17,527 nucleotides of DNA, taken from an uncultured Lachnospiraceae bacterium. GTDB lineage: Bacteria; Bacillota; Clostridia; Lachnospirales; Lachnospiraceae. The stretch lies in assembly GCA_910586095.1 (NCBI GenBank), contig CAJUHQ010000013.1, positions 1-17,527 of the forward strand. Reading direction: 5' to 3'. Below the pieces are notes generated by a model, which saw only the letters and a program-made list of their open reading frames with translations, was not told where the DNA came from and searched no databases. Of this stretch, positions 14,355 to 17,527 are shown piece after piece. The position numbers were made by a program, and so were the translations under genes. The first letter of the stretch is position 1; every line of letters starts with the position of its first letter.

Positions 14355-16703
14355 CTAAAACAATCTTCCCACACAGCTTACTAATAGCGCCGCAATCCAT
14401 GCAACAACACATTGTCCACAAGCCATGAACACCGCCCACTTCCAGCCAAGCTCCCTTTTTACTGCTGCCACTGCTGCCACACAAGGGGTATAGAGCAAGC
14501 AAAACGCCAAAAGCCCAGCCGCCGCATAAGGAGTGAGCACTGCCAGCAAATTCTGTGTGCTTCCAAAAAGCACTGTAATCGTAGACACGACACTTTCTTT
14601 TGCCATAAAACCAGTAATCAATGCTGTGCAGATACGCCAATCTCCAAAACCAAGGGGTTTGAATAATGGTGCAATAACTCCTGCTGCCGCTGCAAGAATA
14701 CTATCCTTTGAATCTGTAACCACATTCAGTCTAGTATCAAACGTCTGCAAAAACCAGATAATAATTGTTGCAAGAAAAATTACTGTAAATGCGCGCTGCA
14801 AAAAATCTTTTGCTTTATCCCACAACAGCCGACCTACATTCTTTGCCCCAGGCATCCGATAATTAGGCAATTCCATCACAAACGGAACAGCACCTCCATG
14901 AAATTTGAGTCTGCGAAGCAATATGGCCCACAAGATTCCCACAAAAATACCACCAAAATACAATGCAACCATCACTACTGCGCCACTTTTAGGGAAAAAT
15001 ACTGCCGTAAAAAATGCATAGATTGGCAGCTTTGCCGAACAGCTCATAAAAGGAGTGAGCAACACTGTCATCTTGCGATCACGCTCTGAAGGCAGTGTGC
15101 GACTTGCCATAACTCCTGGAACGGTACAGCCGAATCCAATTAACATAGGAACGATACTGCGCCCTGACAACCCAATCTTTCGTAGCAACTTATCCATCAC
15201 AAATGCTACGCGTGCCATGTATCCGCTGTCCTCTAACAAAGACAAAAAGAAAAATAGCGTAACAATCGTAGGCAAAAAGCTCAAAACACTGCCCACGCCG
15301 TTAAAGATACCATCAATCACTAGCGATTGCAACACATCATTGACAGTAGCGGCACTCATCGCTGTTTGTACCAGGCGTGTAAGTGCCCCTATCCCTATCT
15401 CAAGCAGCGATGAAAGCGCCGCGCCAATCACATTGAACGTCAGCCAAAACACAGTCGCCATAATTCCGACAAACACGGGAATCGCTGTATATTTACCTGT
15501 CAGAATCTTGTCAGCTCTGACACTCCTTGCATGTTCCTTGCTTTCATGTGGTTTGACCACTGTCTGTTGGCAAATCTTGCCAATAAAGGAAAATCGCATG
15601 TCCGCAATTGCTGCTGCCTTGTCAAGTCCACGCTCTGTCTCCATCTGTCGAATAATATGTCCTAATATCTCCTCCTCGTTGTGGTCAAGTTGTAACTTTT
15701 CTAATATCAGCGTGTCTCCCTCCGCCAACTTAGCTGCTGCAAACCTGACAGGAATATCATGTTGTAGTGCGTGATCTTCTATCAGATGCATAATACCATG
15801 CAGACACCGATGCACAGCACCCCCGTGATCTTCTGCCTCACAAAAATCCTGTCTTCCTGGTCTTTCCTGGTATTTTGCTACATGAAGTGCATGATCCACC
15901 AGTTCTGCGATCCCTTCATTTTTGGCCGCCGAGATTGGCACTACTGGAATCCCCAACATCTCCTCTAGTTCATTGACGCGAATAGAACCTCCATTCTCAC
16001 GAACCTCATCCATCATATTTAGTGCCAACACCATTGGAATATTAAGCTCTAAAAGCTGCATAGTCAGATACAAATTGCGTTCAATATTCGTTGCATCCAC
16101 AATATTAATGATTCCTTTGGGATGTTCCTCCAACAAGAATTGCCTTGTCACAATCTCCTCACTAGAATATGGAGACATTGAATAGATCCCTGGCAAATCT
16201 GTAACTAATGTATTGGGTTTGCCTTTGATCGCACCATCTTTGCGGTCCACTGTAACACCTGGAAAATTACCCACATGCTGATTTGCACCTGTCAGTTGAT
16301 TAAAAAGTGTCGTCTTCCCACAATTTTGATTTCCTGCTAGCGCAAAAGTAAGACAAGTTCCATCTGCAAGAGGATTTTCATCTGCCTTAACATGATATCT
16401 ACCTCCTTCACCAAACCCTGGATGTTGCTTAAAACTTTTGATTGTCTGCGGGTTAGAAGAAGTACTACTTGTCTGATTTTGTGTCTTTTCAATCTCTATT
16501 TGCTGTGCATCAGCAAGCCGAAGCGTCAATTCATAACCGTGGATTTGAAGCTCCACAGGATCTCCCATTGGTGCATACTTTACCATTGTAACTTGTGCCC
16601 CGGGGATAATACCCATATCTAGAAAATGTTGACGTAGCGCCCCCTCGCCTCCTACTGATACCACTATTGCTGTCTGGCCAATCGGCAATTCTTTCAGCGT
16701 CAT
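14355..16703 (-). CDS. feoB: Ferrous iron transport protein, FeoA-FeoB fusion
   Basis: A 782-residue inner-membrane Fe(II) transporter. Residues 1-72 are a FeoA-like SH3 domain (LRQHFLDMGIIPGAQVTMVK). A Ser/Thr/Gln-rich linker (73-118) joins it to the FeoB G domain, with G1 GNQNCGKTT (124-132), the G2 region GNFPGVTVD (145-153), G3 DLPG (169-172), G4 NMMD (229-232) and G5 SAA (258-260). A helical GDI-like region follows to about 370. The membrane part (about 405-782) has the family landmarks GFGCTVPGVMASRTL, PFMSCSAKLPIY and LLYTPCVAAVAAV. The fusion is a known clostridial arrangement and makes a separate feoA unnecessary. The start is fixed by GGAGG (16710-16714), six bases away. A palindrome overlapping the promoter suggests metal-dependent repression. 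Confidence 0.95.
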   Translation of the reverse strand: MTLKELPIGQTAIVVSVGGEGALRQHFLDMGIIPGAQVTMVKYAPMGDPVELQIHGYELTLRLADAQQIEIEKTQNQTSSTSSNPQTIKSFKQHPGFGEGGRYHVKADENPLADGTCLTFALAGNQNCGKTTLFNQLTGANQHVGNFPGVTVDRKDGAIKGKPNTLVTDLPGIYSMSPYSSEEIVTRQFLLEEHPKGIINIVDATNIERNLYLTMQLLELNIPMVLALNMMDEVRENGGSIRVNELEEMLGIPVVPISAAKNEGIAELVDHALHVAKYQERPGRQDFCEAEDHGGAVHRCLHGIMHLIEDHALQHDIPVRFAAAKLAEGDTLILEKLQLDHNEEEILGHIIRQMETERGLDKAAAIADMRFSFIGKICQQTVVKPHESKEHARSVRADKILTGKYTAIPVFVGIMATVFWLTFNVIGAALSSLLEIGIGALTRLVQTAMSAATVNDVLQSLVIDGIFNGVGSVLSFLPTIVTLFFFLSLLEDSGYMARVAFVMDKLLRKIGLSGRSIVPMLIGFGCTVPGVMASRTLPSERDRKMTVLLTPFMSCSAKLPIYAFFTAVFFPKSGAVVMVALYFGGIFVGILWAILLRRLKFHGGAVPFVMELPNYRMPGAKNVGRLLWDKAKDFLQRAFTVIFLATIIIWFLQTFDTRLNVVTDSKDSILAAAAGVIAPLFKPLGFGDWRICTALITGFMAKESVVSTITVLFGSTQNLLAVLTPYAAAGLLAFCLLYTPCVAAVAAVKRELGWKWAVFMACGQCVVAWIAALLVSCVGRLF

Positions 16704-16726
16704 ACTATTCCTCCATTCTTATAATG

Positions 16727-16742
16727 CAAACGATATCGTTTG
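16727..16742. promoter_or_regulatory. Perfect palindromic operator candidate of feoB
   Basis: CAAACGATATCGTTTG is a perfect 16-base palindrome located five bases downstream of the -10 box, covering the expected transcription start and ending 12 bases before the ribosome site. A repressor bound here would block initiation. It resembles neither the textbook Fur box nor the DtxR box; an iron- or manganese-responsive regulator is the natural guess. Confidence 0.6.
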
Positions 16743-16747
16743 TTTGT

Positions 16748-16753
16748 ATTATA
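16748..16753 (-). promoter_or_regulatory. -10 box of feoB
   Basis: A perfect TATAAT on the minus strand. The -35 position with a 17-base spacer (16771-16776) reads TATAGA, a weak match to TTGACA. The leader would be about 40 bases. Confidence 0.6.
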
Positions 16754-16776
16754 AACTTTGCGCATAAAACTCTATA

Positions 16777-17075
16777 AAAATCTCTGATTTTTTAACATAC
16801 GATTCTCACAATCAATATTATGAATTTTTTTGCGCAACCTCTTCTCTCTATCATAGTACATTTTCACCATAATTCCACATTTTTTTACAAAATTCCAAAA
16901 AAAGGGCAAAATTTACAGTTCATACTTCGTTCATAATTCTTTGAAAAATTATTCAATAAAAGAACATGATTTAGACATCTTGAAACGATATACTATGAAA
17001 CATAAGGTGATACAAAACAACGCCTTACCAATTACAAGTGACTTTTACTTAATTTAATAACTTTTTCATAATAAT
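16777..17075. other. AT-rich stretch without a recognisable gene
   Basis: I find no ORF with a ribosome site here. TATACT at 16989-16994 (+) could be a -10 box, with only a poor -35. AAGG...CCTT arms near 17004-17028 could form a small hairpin. The stretch could hold the 5' part of an RNA that ends at the hairpins near 17076-17137. Confidence 0.35.
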
Positions 17076-17137
17076 TGCCAAGTAATCGCAGGATTGCTTG
17101 GCATCCTCCCTTTTCAGGGATCTTTTATAATTTTTTT
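17076..17137 (+). terminator. Double hairpin ending in a long T-run
   Basis: Arms 17076-17087 and 17092-17103 pair over 12 positions (one G-U) around GCAG. A second stem, TCCCT/AGGGA (17107-17111 with 17116-17120), is followed by TCTTTTATAATTTTTTT. This is a convincing plus-strand terminator, yet no plus-strand protein gene lies upstream of it in the intergenic region. Confidence 0.65.
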
Positions 17138-17199
17138 CTTTATTTCTATTTATTTTTTATAGATACTTCATAAACTTGTCGCAAATATTTATTTTTTTC

Positions 17200-17228
17200 T
17201 TGCATTATTTTGTCACAGTGAGTATAAC
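17200..17228 (+). promoter_or_regulatory. Promoter of a candidate small RNA
   Basis: TTGCAT (17200-17205) and TATAAC (17223-17228) with a 17-base spacer, preceded by a T-rich stretch. Transcription would start near 17235. Confidence 0.6.
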
Positions 17229-17234
17229 TATTAA

Positions 17235-17310
17235 TAAGAACAGGCAAACGCTAAAAGAGAACATCCACACGGCAGAATGGACTGCCACCAGCGGGTATTC
17301 TCTTTTTATT
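17235..17310 (+). ncRNA. Candidate small structured RNA, about 75 nt
   Basis: Directly behind the promoter, AAAAGAGAA (17253-17261) pairs perfectly with TTCTCTTTT (17298-17306) and leads into a T-run, an intrinsic terminator. Inside is GGCAG/CTGCC (17271-17275 with 17282-17286) with a six-base loop. CGCT (17249-17252) could pair with AGCG (17290-17293), which would cross the outer stem and make a pseudoknot. No ribosome site or ORF of note is inside. I do not recognise an RNA family; it could be a stand-alone sRNA or a leader with early termination. Confidence 0.45.
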
Positions 17311-17366
17311 TCTATGTCTCATTTCAAAGTTTAACTAGAAACTATCAATTATCATAATTTTATCCC

Positions 17367-17527
17367 TTCCGATGCCCAAAGCTTTTCTGAGAGCTTTCCT
17401 TTTGCTCTCAGAAACGTCTTTGCCTGAATGGTATCGGAAAAGATAATACGGAACTTATAACAGTATTCTCTTTTCCGATGCCCAAAGCTTTTCTGAGAGC
17501 TTTCCTTTTGCTCTCAGAAACGTCTTT
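17367..17527. repeat. Two 55-base identical hairpin repeats, 106 bases apart, running off the edge
   Basis: 17367-17421 and 17473-17527 are identical over 55 bases. Each contains TTCTGAGAGC and GCTCTCAGAA arms around a short T/C-rich loop. Copy 1 is closed by an outer stem, TTCCGAT (17367-17373) with ATCGGAA (17433-17439). The segment between the copies forms a competing 16-bp stem with one mismatch (17433-17448 with 17463-17478). The second copy is cut by the window end, so the array may continue. Confidence 0.75.

Noticed and set aside
15055..15774. Long plus-strand ORF inside feoB
   Set aside because: Shadow of the FeoB reading frame, whose motifs are unmistakable; no ribosome site and no family resemblance.

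Overview
The window looks like a low-GC, Gram-positive clostridial chromosome, most likely from the Lachnospiraceae. Supporting signs are AGGAGG-type ribosome binding sites, occasional TTG starts, a FeoA-FeoB fusion, an AgrC/LytTR-type signalling pair and an orphan ECF S component under a cobalamin riboswitch. The species is inferred, not proven. I see no integrase, transposase, tRNA or rRNA gene.

Layout. 49-2319 (+): an HxlR-family regulator and a B12-binding radical SAM protein, followed by two related hairpins in tandem. 2500-6145 (-): a charged coiled-coil protein of unknown function, then a likely operon read right to left. That operon encodes a small protein resembling the signalling tip of a chemotaxis receptor, an AgrC-like membrane histidine kinase and a LytTR response regulator. 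6167-6580: a leader with a possible 22-residue ORF and a hairpin, a UUCG-loop terminator and a solitary type I-C-like CRISPR repeat. 6581-9115 (-): a large hybrid histidine kinase with its own promoter. 9484-10278 (-): a cytoplasmic protein with a discoidin-like domain. 10504-11799 (+): promoter, cobalamin riboswitch, DUF4430 lipoprotein and ECF S component. 11807-14266 (-): a type III-like DNA methyltransferase without a Res subunit, preceded by an unknown TTG-started gene. 14355-16703 (-): a FeoA-FeoB ferrous iron transporter with a palindromic operator candidate at its promoter. 16754-17527: no protein gene, but several hairpins, a well-formed promoter-terminator unit that looks like a small RNA, and a 55-base repeat at a 106-base offset running off the right edge.

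How the parts connect. The riboswitch unit is best read as cobamide acquisition: an anchored binding protein plus a membrane S component that borrows an EcfA/EcfT module from elsewhere. The B12-binding radical SAM protein is a possible cobamide user in the same window. The two signalling loci are separate transcription units. The best candidates for new biology are the DUF4430/S-component pair, the chemoreceptor-tip protein in an AgrC-like operon, the solitary CRISPR-like repeat in a kinase 3' UTR, the methyltransferase with its unknown partner, and the structured RNA region at the right end.
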